Shown piece after piece: positions 16,056 to 29,072 of a stretch of 64,000 nt of DNA. Origin of the DNA: CBDIBC01 sp965276635 (GTDB lineage: Bacteria; Actinomycetota; Acidimicrobiia; Acidimicrobiales; Palsa-688); contig CBDIBC010000005.1 of NCBI GenBank assembly GCA_965276635.1, positions 868,001 to 932,000 of the forward strand. The letters are read 5' to 3'. The position numbers were made by a program, and so were the translations under genes. Position 1 is the stretch's first letter; each line of letters opens with the position of its first letter. The notes beneath the pieces were generated by a model, which was not told the origin of the DNA, searched no databases, and saw only the letters and a list, made by a program, of their open reading frames with translations.

Positions 16056-17162
16056 ATGGGCGAGCCCGATCGACCGGACCGCTTCGGTCGGCGGCCGTTC
16101 CTCGCCGGGCTGGGAGCCGTGGCCGCCGCCGCCACCGGCGGTGCCCTCGCCGGCTGCGGGACCGGTGCGGCCCGCGACACCACCGTCCGCCGGACTCGCG
16201 GCCAACCGACCGCGGCCGCCAGGCGGGCGGCGACCGCCCTGGCCGGGACGGCCGCGGCGGACGGATCGACGGTGACGGCGGCCGTCCCCATCGGCGGCCG
16301 GGCCGTCGACGTCTTGGTGGACAGCCACGCCCTGGCCGCGGCCGCACCGACCCGACTCCTGATCCCCGATGGGTTCGTCCCGGCGAGCAGGCGGTCGTGG
16401 CCCGTCCTCTATCTCCTGCACGGGGCCGACGCCGACTACGCGGCCTGGACCACCTACAGCGACGTGGAGACGCTGACCGCCGGCAGCCAGGCCCTGGTGG
16501 TCATGCCCGACGCCGGGCGGTGGGGCTGGTACACGGACTGGTGGAACCGAGGCCGCCACGGTCCGCCGGCCTGGGAGACGTTCCACCTCACCGAGCTGGC
16601 CCAGATCCTCGACCGGTCGCTGCGTGCCGGGGACGACCGGGCCGTGGCCGGGTTCTCCATGGGCGGCATGGGCGCCATGAGCTATGCCGGCCGCCACCCG
16701 GGGACGTGGCGGGCGGCGGCCGCCTTCTCCGGCCAGCTCGACCTCACCGACGACCGCCCCACCCCACTCGGCTCGACCCAGCCCCGGTTCCTCATGGAGA
16801 CGGCCGCGTCGCTCGGTCTCGACCCGCTCGGCTGCTGGGGTGATCCTGTGGCCCAGGCCGACCTGTGGGCGGCGCACAATCCACGCCACCTCGTCGGCGG
16901 GTTGGCCGGCGTTGCCCTCTACGTGGCCAGCGGCGACGGGCAGCCCGGGCCGTTCGACCCGCCGGGCACCTCCACGCGCTCGGTCCAGTCGGTGTACGAG
17001 GCCGGCCTCTACCCCACCACCCAGTCGTTCCTGAGCGTGCTCGGCCACGCTGGGCGACCTGTCACCACCGACCTGTACGGGGCCGGCACCCACACGTGGC
17101 CCTACTGGCAGCGTGACCTGCACCGGTCATGGCCCCTCCTGCGCGCCGCCATCGGCGCCTGA
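16056..17162 (+). CDS. Tat-exported esterase, antigen 85/FrmB-like alpha/beta hydrolase
   Basis: 368 residues from ATG 16056. The N-terminus has a twin-arginine signal (RFGRRPFLAGLGAVAAAA) ending at LAGCG, a lipobox, so an exported lipoprotein is likely. The hydrolase core shows WPVLYLLHGADADYAAWT, the nucleophile elbow AGFSMGGMGAM and the catalytic His in GAGTHTWPYW. The family includes mycolyltransferases and S-formylglutathione hydrolase-like esterases; a cell-envelope acyl-transfer or esterase role is the reasonable inference. Confidence 0.85.
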   Translation: MGEPDRPDRFGRRPFLAGLGAVAAAATGGALAGCGTGAARDTTVRRTRGQPTAAARRAATALAGTAAADGSTVTAAVPIGGRAVDVLVDSHALAAAAPTRLLIPDGFVPASRRSWPVLYLLHGADADYAAWTTYSDVETLTAGSQALVVMPDAGRWGWYTDWWNRGRHGPPAWETFHLTELAQILDRSLRAGDDRAVAGFSMGGMGAMSYAGRHPGTWRAAAAFSGQLDLTDDRPTPLGSTQPRFLMETAASLGLDPLGCWGDPVAQADLWAAHNPRHLVGGLAGVALYVASGDGQPGPFDPPGTSTRSVQSVYEAGLYPTTQSFLSVLGHAGRPVTTDLYGAGTHTWPYWQRDLHRSWPLLRAAIGA

Positions 17163-17168
17163 GCCGAG

Positions 17169-17924
17169 TCAGTAGCTGTCGCACACCACGGTCCCGGGCA
17201 ATGCCGGCGACGCCACCGCTCCCCGGTAGCCGCCGGCGACCGCCACATCGGCGACGCCCACGACCGCCATCCCCGGACCGGTCGCCACCCGTTCGGTGCG
17301 CACGTCACGGGCGAGTCCGCCGTGGGCGATGCCGGTGCCGAGGGCCTTGCCGACCGCCTCCTTGCGCGCCCACAGTTGGGCAAAGGTGGCCGGTTCGGCC
17401 GCCACCATCTCCTGCTCGCCTGGCGCGAAGAAGCGGGCGGCCAGGCGCGGGCCGTCAACCGGTCGGTGCACGGCGTCCTGCTCGATGTCCACGCCGAGCG
17501 GAGCATTCCAGGCCAGGGCCACGGCGACGAACGACCCGGCGTGGGAGATGCTCACCTGCAGACCGCCGCCGTCGACCAGCACGGGGCGACCGCGGCCGAC
17601 CTCGCCGCAGGGGCAGTCGCCGGGGACCACGCGGATAGCGGCCGGCGGCCGATCGAGGTAGCCGGCGACGATCTGGCGCAGCCGGGTGCGCGCGCCGACG
17701 AAGCGGTCACGGGGCGATCGCGGCCCCTGGTGGCTCGACGATCGAGCCCGCTCGGCCTCGGCGGCGTCCAACCACGACCACCCCGCCGCCGCGTCGGCGG
17801 CGGAGAGCGCCACGGCCGCGGTCCACACGTGCACCTCGCCGGCTCGGAGGCCGTCGACCTGGGTGCGGTCGGGGACGCGACGGTGGGCCGCCCGATCGGG
17901 CGACCCACCGTCTGGTCCGGCCAT
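17169..17924 (-). CDS. 4'-phosphopantetheinyl transferase (Sfp type)
   Basis: 251 residues from ATG 17924, 22 bp after rpoC. Conserved motifs are GLQVSISHAGSFVAVAL, LGVDIEQD (metal-binding acids) and WARKEAVGKALG. It transfers the phosphopantetheine arm of CoA to acyl or peptidyl carrier proteins. The length fits Sfp/AcpT-type enzymes rather than the shorter AcpS. It is probably read from the rpoBC transcript; no polyketide or NRPS genes are in the window. Confidence 0.88.
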   Translation of the reverse strand: MAGPDGGSPDRAAHRRVPDRTQVDGLRAGEVHVWTAAVALSAADAAAGWSWLDAAEAERARSSSHQGPRSPRDRFVGARTRLRQIVAGYLDRPPAAIRVVPGDCPCGEVGRGRPVLVDGGGLQVSISHAGSFVAVALAWNAPLGVDIEQDAVHRPVDGPRLAARFFAPGEQEMVAAEPATFAQLWARKEAVGKALGTGIAHGGLARDVRTERVATGPGMAVVGVADVAVAGGYRGAVASPALPGTVVCDSY

Positions 17925-17946
17925 GCCGATCAGCCGTGCGACGGGA

Positions 17947-22014
<4,068 letters not shown>

Positions 22015-22081
22015 TGCGCAGACCTCCGATGCGGATCTGATCGGCTGTTACATCAAACGACATATTGACGTCGAGCATGGG

Positions 22082-25000
22082 CTACAGACCTCTCTCTGCG
22101 GCGCGGCGGGCATCTTCCTCGTCCGACCCACGTTCGGGACGGCTGATGTCGATGCCCAGTTCCTCTGCGGTGCGGAAGACGTCCTCGTCCAGCTCACGCA
22201 TCTCGATCTCCTCGCCGGTGAGCGAGAGGACCTCGACGTTGAGGCAGAGCGACTGCATCTCTTTGATGAGCACCTTGAAGCTCTCGGGGATCCCCGGTTC
22301 GGGGATGTTCTCGCCCTTCACGATGGCCTCGTAGACCTTGACCCGGCCGAGGACGTCGTCGGACTTGATGGTCAGCAGCTCCTGGAGGGCGTAGGCGGCG
22401 CCGTAGGCCTCCAGGGCCCAGACCTCCATCTCACCGAAGCGCTGCCCGCCGAACTGGGCCTTCCCGCCGAGGGGCTGCTGGGTGATCATGGAGTAGGGGC
22501 CGGTGGACCGGGCGTGGATCTTGTCATCCACCAGGTGGGCCAGCTTCAAGATGTAGACGTAGCCGACCGAGATGGGGTTGTCGTAGGCCTGGCCGGTACG
22601 CCCGTTGTACAGCGTCGCCTTCCCGTCGATACCAAGCAGATGGCCACCCTCGCCGTACTCGGTGCCGGGGGCCTCCGGGTTCAACGTCCCCAGGATCCGC
22701 TGCATGGTCGGGTGCTTGCCGGCCTCGAGCTCCTCGTCCCAGTGGGCGCCGTCGAAGACCGGGGTGGCGATGTGCACCGAAGGCTCACCGCGGGTCCGAG
22801 TCTTGTTCTCGGTACCCCGCTTGGGCGCCTTGGCCAGCTCGTTGCCCTCCCAGCCCCAGCGGGCCGCCCAGCCCAGGTGCGACTCGAGCACCTGGCCCAC
22901 GTTCATGCGCGACGGCACACCCAGGGGGTTGAGGATGATGTCGACGGGGGTGCCGTCGGCCAGGAAGGGCATGTCCTCGATGGGGAGGATCTTGGAGATG
23001 ACGCCCTTGTTCCCGTGGCGACCGGCCAGCTTGTCGCCCTCGGAGATCTTGCGGCGCTGGGCCACATACACGCGGACCAGCTGGTTCACGCCGGGCGGCA
23101 GCTCGTGGGCATCCTCCCGAGAGAACACCCGCACGTCGATGACCTTGCCGGACTCGCCGTGGGGCACCTTGAGCGAGGTGTCACGGACCTCGCGAGCCTT
23201 CTCGCCGAAGATGGCCCGCAAGAGGCGCTCCTCGGGGGTCAGCTCGGTCTCGCCCTTGGGTGTGACCTTGCCGACCAGCACGTCGCCGGCCTCCACCTCG
23301 GCACCGATGCGGATGATCCCTCGCTCGTCGAGGTCCTTGAGGATCTCCTCGGACAGGTTGGGGATGTCTCGCGTGATCTCCTCGGCGCCCAGCTTGGTGT
23401 CGCGGGCGTCGACCTCGTACTCCTCGATGTGGATCGAGGTCAGGACGTCGTCGCGGACCAGGCGCTGGGAGAGGATGATGGCGTCCTCGTAGTTGTAGCC
23501 CTCCCAGGGCATGAAGGCCACCAGGAGGTTCTTGCCCAGGCCCAGCTCACCCTGCTCGGTGGAAGGGCCGTCGGCCAGCAGGTCGCCCTTGACTACCTTC
23601 ACACCCTCGTCCACGAGGAGGCGCTGGTTCAGGCAGGTGTTCTGGTTCGACCGGCGGAACTTGGCCAGCCGGTACACCTTGCGCCCGAGGGTGGTCCCGG
23701 CCCAGTCGCTCTGACCCGGCTCGTAGTCCACGGTCACGTGCTCACCGGAGACCTCGACCACCAGGCCGGTGCCCTCGGCCAGCATCACGTCGCCGGCATC
23801 GCGCGCCGCCCTGGCCTCCACACCGGTGCCGATGAACGGCGCTTCCGGCTTGAGCAGGGGGACGGCCTGCTTCTGCATGTTGGCGCCCATGAGCGCCCGG
23901 TTGGCGTCGTCGTGCTCGATGAAGGGGATGAGCGCGGTGGAAATGGAGACGATCTGCTTGGGCGAGACGTCCATCAGGTCCACGTCGGTGGGCGGCACGA
24001 AGTCGACCTCCGACGTGGTGCCGTAGCTGGTGCCGCCGGCACCGACCCGGACGCCGGGACCCTGCGGGGCCCGGCGGACCAGGATGCGGTCCTCGACGAG
24101 GGTGCCGTCGTCGGCCAGCTTGGCGTTGGCCTGGGCGATGACGAACTCCTCCTCCTCGTCCGCGGCCAGGTAGGTGATGGTGTCGGTGACGCGACCCTCG
24201 ACCACCTTGCGATAGGGGGTCTCGATGAAGCCGTAGTCGTTGATCCGGCCATAAGAGGCCAGGTGGCCGATGAGGCCGATGTTCGGGCCTTCGGGGGTCT
24301 CGATGGGGCACATCCGCCCGTAGTGGGAGGTGTGCACGTCTCGGACCTCGAAGCCGGCCCGCTCCCGGGACAGGCCGCCGGGGCCCATGGCCGACAGGCG
24401 CCGCTTGTGGGTCAGGCCCGACAGCGGGTTCGTCTGGTCCATGAACTGCGACAGCTGAGAGGTCCCGAAGAACTCCTTGATGGCGGCCACGACGGGGCGG
24501 ATGTTGATCAGGGTCTGGGGCGTGATGGCCTCGACGTCCTGGGTCGTCATGCGCTCGCGCACGACCCGCTCCATGCGGGACAGGCCGACGCGGACCTGGT
24601 TCTGGATCAGCTCGCCGACCGACCGGATGCGTCGGTTGGCGAAGTGGTCCTGGTCATCGAGGCGGTAGCCCGACTCGCCCTGCGCCAGGTGCAGCAGGTA
24701 GCTGCAGGCGGCCAGGATCTCGGCCCGCGACAGCACGCCCTGGCCGACCTCGGGCTTGTCCAGCTCGATGCCGAACAGCTCTTCGGCGCGCGCCACCTCC
24801 GGGCCCAGCTTGCGGTCCAGCTTGTAGCGGCCGACCCGGGTGAGGTCGTAGCGCTTGGGGTTGAAGAAGGCGTTCTCGAAGTACGCCCGGGCCGACTCGG
24901 CCGACGGCGGCTCACCGGGGCGGGCCCGCTTGTAGATCTCCAGGAGCGCCTCTTCCTGGGTGGGAGCCAGCTCCCGCTCCTTCTCCCACTGGCCTTCCAG

Positions 25001-25657
25001 GAAGTCGAAGTGGCGCACGAAGCGCTCCAGGAACGCCTCGTCGGTGTACCCCAGCGCCCGCAGCAGGACGAACAGGCTCAGGCGGCGCTTGCGGGCCACC
25101 CGCGACCCGGCCGTGATGTCCTTGCCCGGCTTGGCCTCGACGTCGAACTCGATCCACTCGCCGCGGTAGGGGTGGATGGTGCCGGTGACGACCGTCTTGG
25201 CGTCGCGACCGGGCTGGAAGATCACGCCCGGGGAGCGGACGAGCTGGGAGACGACGACCCGCTCGGTCCCGTTGATGATGAACGTGCCCTTGTCCGTCAT
25301 CATGGGGAAGTCCCCCATGAAGACGGTCTGCTCCTTGATCTCACCGGTGTTGGCGTTCTGGAACTGGGCGCGCACGAAGATGGGCGCCGCGTAGGTCATG
25401 TCCTTCTCTTTGCACTCCTCCACCGTGAACTTCGGCGGCGGGCGCAGATCCGGGTCGGTCGGATCGAAGTCGAGGATCAGCTTGAGGGAACCGGAGAAGT
25501 CCTCGATCGGGCTGATGTCACGGAACGTGTCCGCCAGCCCTTGCTCGAGGAACCATTTGAACGAATCACGCTGGATGGAGATCAGGTCGGGAAGCGGCAG
25601 AACCTCGTCGAGGTTGGCGAAGGAGAAGCGCTCCCGGGAGGCGGGACGAGACGGCAA
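22082..25657 (-). CDS. rpoB: RNA polymerase beta subunit
   Basis: 1191 residues from TTG 25657, with AGGAG seven bases upstream; the frame is open to 26623 but the extra part is not RpoB-like. RERFSFANLDEVLPLPDLI is the typical N-terminus. The rifampicin region, FGTSQLSQFMDQTNPLSGLT then HKRRLSAMGPGG, has the usual sensitive residues. C-terminal GKAQFGGQRFGEMEVWALEA is intact. The gene is separated from rplL, its usual upstream neighbour, by 13.7 kb and has its own promoter. Confidence 0.97.
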   Translation of the reverse strand: MPSRPASRERFSFANLDEVLPLPDLISIQRDSFKWFLEQGLADTFRDISPIEDFSGSLKLILDFDPTDPDLRPPPKFTVEECKEKDMTYAAPIFVRAQFQNANTGEIKEQTVFMGDFPMMTDKGTFIINGTERVVVSQLVRSPGVIFQPGRDAKTVVTGTIHPYRGEWIEFDVEAKPGKDITAGSRVARKRRLSLFVLLRALGYTDEAFLERFVRHFDFLEGQWEKERELAPTQEEALLEIYKRARPGEPPSAESARAYFENAFFNPKRYDLTRVGRYKLDRKLGPEVARAEELFGIELDKPEVGQGVLSRAEILAACSYLLHLAQGESGYRLDDQDHFANRRIRSVGELIQNQVRVGLSRMERVVRERMTTQDVEAITPQTLINIRPVVAAIKEFFGTSQLSQFMDQTNPLSGLTHKRRLSAMGPGGLSRERAGFEVRDVHTSHYGRMCPIETPEGPNIGLIGHLASYGRINDYGFIETPYRKVVEGRVTDTITYLAADEEEEFVIAQANAKLADDGTLVEDRILVRRAPQGPGVRVGAGGTSYGTTSEVDFVPPTDVDLMDVSPKQIVSISTALIPFIEHDDANRALMGANMQKQAVPLLKPEAPFIGTGVEARAARDAGDVMLAEGTGLVVEVSGEHVTVDYEPGQSDWAGTTLGRKVYRLAKFRRSNQNTCLNQRLLVDEGVKVVKGDLLADGPSTEQGELGLGKNLLVAFMPWEGYNYEDAIILSQRLVRDDVLTSIHIEEYEVDARDTKLGAEEITRDIPNLSEEILKDLDERGIIRIGAEVEAGDVLVGKVTPKGETELTPEERLLRAIFGEKAREVRDTSLKVPHGESGKVIDVRVFSREDAHELPPGVNQLVRVYVAQRRKISEGDKLAGRHGNKGVISKILPIEDMPFLADGTPVDIILNPLGVPSRMNVGQVLESHLGWAARWGWEGNELAKAPKRGTENKTRTRGEPSVHIATPVFDGAHWDEELEAGKHPTMQRILGTLNPEAPGTEYGEGGHLLGIDGKATLYNGRTGQAYDNPISVGYVYILKLAHLVDDKIHARSTGPYSMITQQPLGGKAQFGGQRFGEMEVWALEAYGAAYALQELLTIKSDDVLGRVKVYEAIVKGENIPEPGIPESFKVLIKEMQSLCLNVEVLSLTGEEIEMRELDEDVFRTAEELGIDISRPERGSDEEDARRAAERGL

Positions 25658-26006
25658 AGGCCTACTCCTGGGGGGAGGTTGGGTGTGCAGCCGTGAGGAC
25701 GCGCCGAAGCCGCGGTGAAGCGACGGAAGGCGCAAAGCAGGGGACCACGGCAACTGACCACTATAGGACCCGCTCGTGGGTAAAGGCAAGAGGGCCTTCT
25801 CCAGCACGATAGGTTCTCGCATGAGGGTAAGCCCTCGGCGCGTGGCGGTCAAGCACTTCCCTGTGAACGAGGTGGGGACAAGCCTGGGGAAACCGTCGGG
25901 CTCAGGCGGGGACAGGTCCGGGCCAGACCATCGTGGCCGACCTCGGCCGGATGGCGGCGAGCTGGGGTGGCGGTCACGGGGCGGCTGGTCGTGGCACCCT
26001 GGCGGG
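25658..26006. other. Intergenic region between rpoB and a divergent lipoprotein gene
   Basis: This 349-bp stretch holds the rpoB leader and promoter. No credible ORF is visible; open frames here are extensions of the two neighbouring genes. Confidence 0.6.
25760..25789 (-). promoter_or_regulatory. Promoter of rpoBC
   Basis: On the minus strand TTGCCT (25789-25784) and TATAGT (25765-25760) are separated by 18 bp, close to the housekeeping sigma consensus. Transcription would start near 25753, about 95 nt before the rpoB TTG. This fits rpoB having been cut off from the rplJL promoter by the inserted block. Confidence 0.65.
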
Positions 26007-27191
26007 ATGGTCGGCGCATCCAGGACAGCAGCCGGGAGCGCCCTGGCCGCCGGCAGGCTGGCGGTCGGCACCATGACGGTCGGCACCATGACGGTCGGAA
26101 CCATGGCCGTGGCCACGCTGGCCGTGGCCACGCTGGTCGTCGGGCTGAGCGCCTGCGGCGGGTCACCCCCGCCGCCCGTCGCCACGCCGCTGCGCACCGC
26201 CCCGGAGCCGGCGGTGTCGCCGCCGGCCGCCGCCGTTCTCCCCGGGCTGGTGGTGCCGCTGGCCGGCGCCCCCGAGGGGGTTGCCGTCACCGTCGGTGGC
26301 ACCGTCGCGGTCAACGTCCATGACCAGCCGGGGGCCTCGGCCGACGGCCTGGTGGTCTTCCCCATCGCCTCCGCGGGACCCATCGCCTCCCCGGGACCCA
26401 TTGCCTCAGCGGGAACCCCGGCAGTCCCGGGCTTCGTGCCGCTCACCGGGTCGGCACGCCACCTGACCCTCGGCGGACCGAACGGCCCGGCCCTGGTGGC
26501 CGAGGAGTCCGACGACCTGTTCGTCCAGGTCGACCTGCCCAGCGGCCAGGTCCTGGGGTCGGTCCACGTGGGCCGCCAGCCCCACGAGGCGTTCCTCCTC
26601 GGACCACCTGGCGAATCGGCCACCTACATGGTCGCCGACGAGCTGGCCAACACCTACCACATCGTCCGGGGCGACCAGGTGGTGCGCGTCGTGGCCGCGC
26701 CGCTGCAGCCCGGCGGCGGGGCGGCCACACCGGACGGCAAGGACTTCGTCGGTGTCGGCGTCCGCGGCCGGCGGATCACCGAGTACCGGGCCAACGGCGA
26801 CACCGTCGGCAGCGCCAACGCCGGCGCGGGACCGACCCACGTCATCACCGGCAGCGACGGCCTGTTCTGGGTGAACGACACGAACGGCAGCGCCGTGCTC
26901 GGATACACCCTCACCGCCCACGGCCCCAAGCAGGTGGCGACCATCCCGACCGGCGCCGGCTCCCGGCCCTACGGCATCGCCTACGACGACCGCCGCCACA
27001 CCCTCTGGGTGACCCTCACCGGTCGAAACCAGCTCCTCGGCCTGACCTTCTCTGGCCCCACGGTCACCCACCGAGCCATCTACGCCACCGTCCGCCAGCC
27101 CAACACCGTGGCCGTGGACCAGGCAACGGGCGAGCTGGTCGTCACCGGATCCACCCAGGCGGGCAGCCTGCAGTTCCTCCGCGCTCCCTGA
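26007..27191 (+). CDS. Exported lipoprotein with beta-propeller-like repeats
   Basis: 394 residues from ATG 26007. The signal peptide ends in a lipobox, VVGLSACGGS. Its hydrophobic part is built from repeats of VGTM/VATL encoded by 15-bp tandem units. A second repeat, GPIAS(A/P), lies near residue 120. The remainder has YncE/SMP-30-like blades (GRQPHEAFLLGPPGE, GPTHVITGSDGLFWVNDT, SRPYGIAYDDRRHTLWV, QPNTVAVDQATGELVVTGS). It is probably a surface-anchored propeller protein; ligand unknown. Divergent from rpoB. Confidence 0.8.
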   Translation: MVGASRTAAGSALAAGRLAVGTMTVGTMTVGTMAVATLAVATLVVGLSACGGSPPPPVATPLRTAPEPAVSPPAAAVLPGLVVPLAGAPEGVAVTVGGTVAVNVHDQPGASADGLVVFPIASAGPIASPGPIASAGTPAVPGFVPLTGSARHLTLGGPNGPALVAEESDDLFVQVDLPSGQVLGSVHVGRQPHEAFLLGPPGESATYMVADELANTYHIVRGDQVVRVVAAPLQPGGGAATPDGKDFVGVGVRGRRITEYRANGDTVGSANAGAGPTHVITGSDGLFWVNDTNGSAVLGYTLTAHGPKQVATIPTGAGSRPYGIAYDDRRHTLWVTLTGRNQLLGLTFSGPTVTHRAIYATVRQPNTVAVDQATGELVVTGSTQAGSLQFLRAP

Positions 27192-27375
27192 CGGGCGTGC
27201 TCCCTGACGGCCGTGCTCCCGGACAGCCGGGCCCCGAGCGCCCGCCCTGGCGCGGCGGGGGCGGGGTCCATGGCGTTGAGCCGTCCCGGCGCGGTCCGGT
27301 ATCGTTCCACGGGCTCCGGCCCGGGGCGGCGAACGGCACCGCCTGCGAGCGGGCCGGGCGTGAGGGGGTCGGAAG

Positions 27376-28167
27376 ATGAGATCGGTCGAGGGCAAGGTCG
27401 CAGTCGTGACCGGTGCAGCCGGCGGCATCGGACGGGCGCTGGCCGAGCGCTTCGCCGCCGACGGCGCCCGGGTCGTGGTCGCCGACGTGTACACCGCCGG
27501 GCTGGACGAGACCGTCGACCGGCTGGAGGCGATGGGCGCCGAGGTCCTGGGCGTGCCGACCGACGTGCGCCGAGCCGAGGACGTCGCTGCCCTGGCCGAC
27601 CAGGCCCAGCGCCGATTCGGCGCCGTCCACGTGGTCTGCAACAACGCCGGGGTGGTCGTCGGGGGTCCCGCCTGGGAGCTCAGCCTGGACGACTGGCATC
27701 GGGTGCTGGACGTGAACCTCTGGGGGGTTATCCACGGCATCCACGCCTTTGTCCCGATCCTCGTCCGCCAGGGAGAGCCAGCCCACGTCGTCAACACCGC
27801 GTCGATGGCCGGCGTGACCTCCCTCCCCGGCATCGCCCCGTACGTGGCCAGCAAACATGCCATCGTCGGGCTGTCGGAATCGCTGTTCCTCGATCTGCAG
27901 GCCCAGAGCGCGCCGGTTGGCGTCAGCGTCGTCTGCCCCGGCATGGTCGTCACCCATCTGGGCCTCGACCGGCAGACCCCGCTCGGGGATCCGGCGCCCG
28001 GCGTCCTCGCCGCGGAGGAGGTGGCCGACGCCGTCGCCGATGCCATCGTCGAGGAGCGCTTCTACGTGTTCACCCACGACGACTCGGACCGCCGGATCCA
28101 GGAGCGGATCGACGCCGTACTGGCCCGGCGCGACCCGGTGGGCCTTCGGCTTCCCGCCGAGCAGTGA
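27376..28167 (+). CDS. Short-chain dehydrogenase/reductase
   Basis: 263 residues from ATG 27376. The Rossmann motif is VTGAAGGIGRALA, CNNAGVVVGG follows, and the catalytic Ser-Tyr-Lys is in VNTASMAG and YVASKHAIVG. It is a classical SDR of about normal length, with NAD(P) as cofactor. Substrate unknown. It is followed after 56 bp by another dehydrogenase gene on the same strand. Confidence 0.9.
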   Translation: MRSVEGKVAVVTGAAGGIGRALAERFAADGARVVVADVYTAGLDETVDRLEAMGAEVLGVPTDVRRAEDVAALADQAQRRFGAVHVVCNNAGVVVGGPAWELSLDDWHRVLDVNLWGVIHGIHAFVPILVRQGEPAHVVNTASMAGVTSLPGIAPYVASKHAIVGLSESLFLDLQAQSAPVGVSVVCPGMVVTHLGLDRQTPLGDPAPGVLAAEEVADAVADAIVEERFYVFTHDDSDRRIQERIDAVLARRDPVGLRLPAEQ

Positions 28168-28223
28168 CCACGCCGGCCCGCGGCCACCGTGAGGTCTCGA
28201 CCTGATCGGATACGGTTCGACCC

Positions 28224-29033
28224 GTGCGAGTCGGATACATAGGCCTGGGATCGCAGGGCGGGCCGATGGCCAGACGGATCGTCGACGCCGGATTCGACAC
28301 CACCCTGTGGGCTCGTCGGGCGGCCACGTTGGAGCCGTTCGCCGCATCGGGCGCCCATGTGGCGGACACGCCGGGCCAGCTGGCGACGCAGTGCGACCTG
28401 ATCTGCCTGTGCGTCGTGAACGACGCCGATGTCCGCCAGGTGGTCGACCAGATGCTCGACAGCCTGGTAGCGGGCGCGGTCATCGCGGTGCAGAGCACGG
28501 TGCACCCGCAGACGTGCCGGGATCTGGCTGTGACCCTCGGCGACCGCGGCGTCCGCCTGATCGACGCGCCGGTCAGCGGCGGCGCCCCGGCAGCAGCCGC
28601 AGGGCGGCTGGCCGTGATGATCGGCGGCGATGCCGAAGTCGTCGAGCATTGCCGCCCCGTGTTCGACACGTTCGGCGAGCCGGTGGTCCATGTCGGCCCG
28701 CTCGGATCGGGGCAGCTGGTCAAGCTGGTGAACAACGCCCTAATGGCAGCCCACGCCGGGCTGGCCGACGATGCCTTCCGGCTCGGCACGTCGCTGGGCC
28801 TGGACCGGGCGGCGATGACCGAGATCATCACCCGGGGGAGCGGGAACAGCTTCTCGTTCGGCATCCTCGGCCGCCTCGGCTCCCTCGAGAAGCTGGGCGA
28901 AGGCGGCGGCGACATCCTCCGCAAGGACGTCGACATCGTGACCGCCATCGCTCTCGAAGCGGCCGCGCCCGCCGGATCCCTGATCGAGCTAGCCGACCGG
29001 GCCCTCGAGCGCATGGGCCGCCCAGGCCACTGA
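28224..29033 (+). CDS. 3-hydroxyisobutyrate dehydrogenase-family oxidoreductase
   Basis: 269 residues from GTG 28224. The N-terminus has the NAD(P)-binding GYIGLGSQGGPMARRI, then the substrate motif LIDAPVSGGAPAAAAG, and the catalytic Lys in GSGQLVKLVNNALMAAH. It belongs to the beta-hydroxyacid dehydrogenase family (3-hydroxyisobutyrate, tartronate semialdehyde and imine reductases). It probably acts in oxidation of a short hydroxyacid; the neighbouring SDR and thiolase-like genes suggest acyl or branched-chain catabolism. Confidence 0.88.
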   Translation: MRVGYIGLGSQGGPMARRIVDAGFDTTLWARRAATLEPFAASGAHVADTPGQLATQCDLICLCVVNDADVRQVVDQMLDSLVAGAVIAVQSTVHPQTCRDLAVTLGDRGVRLIDAPVSGGAPAAAAGRLAVMIGGDAEVVEHCRPVFDTFGEPVVHVGPLGSGQLVKLVNNALMAAHAGLADDAFRLGTSLGLDRAAMTEIITRGSGNSFSFGILGRLGSLEKLGEGGGDILRKDVDIVTAIALEAAAPAGSLIELADRALERMGRPGH

Positions 29034-29072
29034 CCGGACCGGCCGCCCCCACTCGCGCCCGACGGGCAGCCG

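Noticed and set aside
25658..26623. In-frame extension of rpoB upstream of TTG 25657
   Set aside because: The added part is unlike RpoB, crosses the promoter and overlaps the divergent lipoprotein gene; TTG with AGGAG is the better start.
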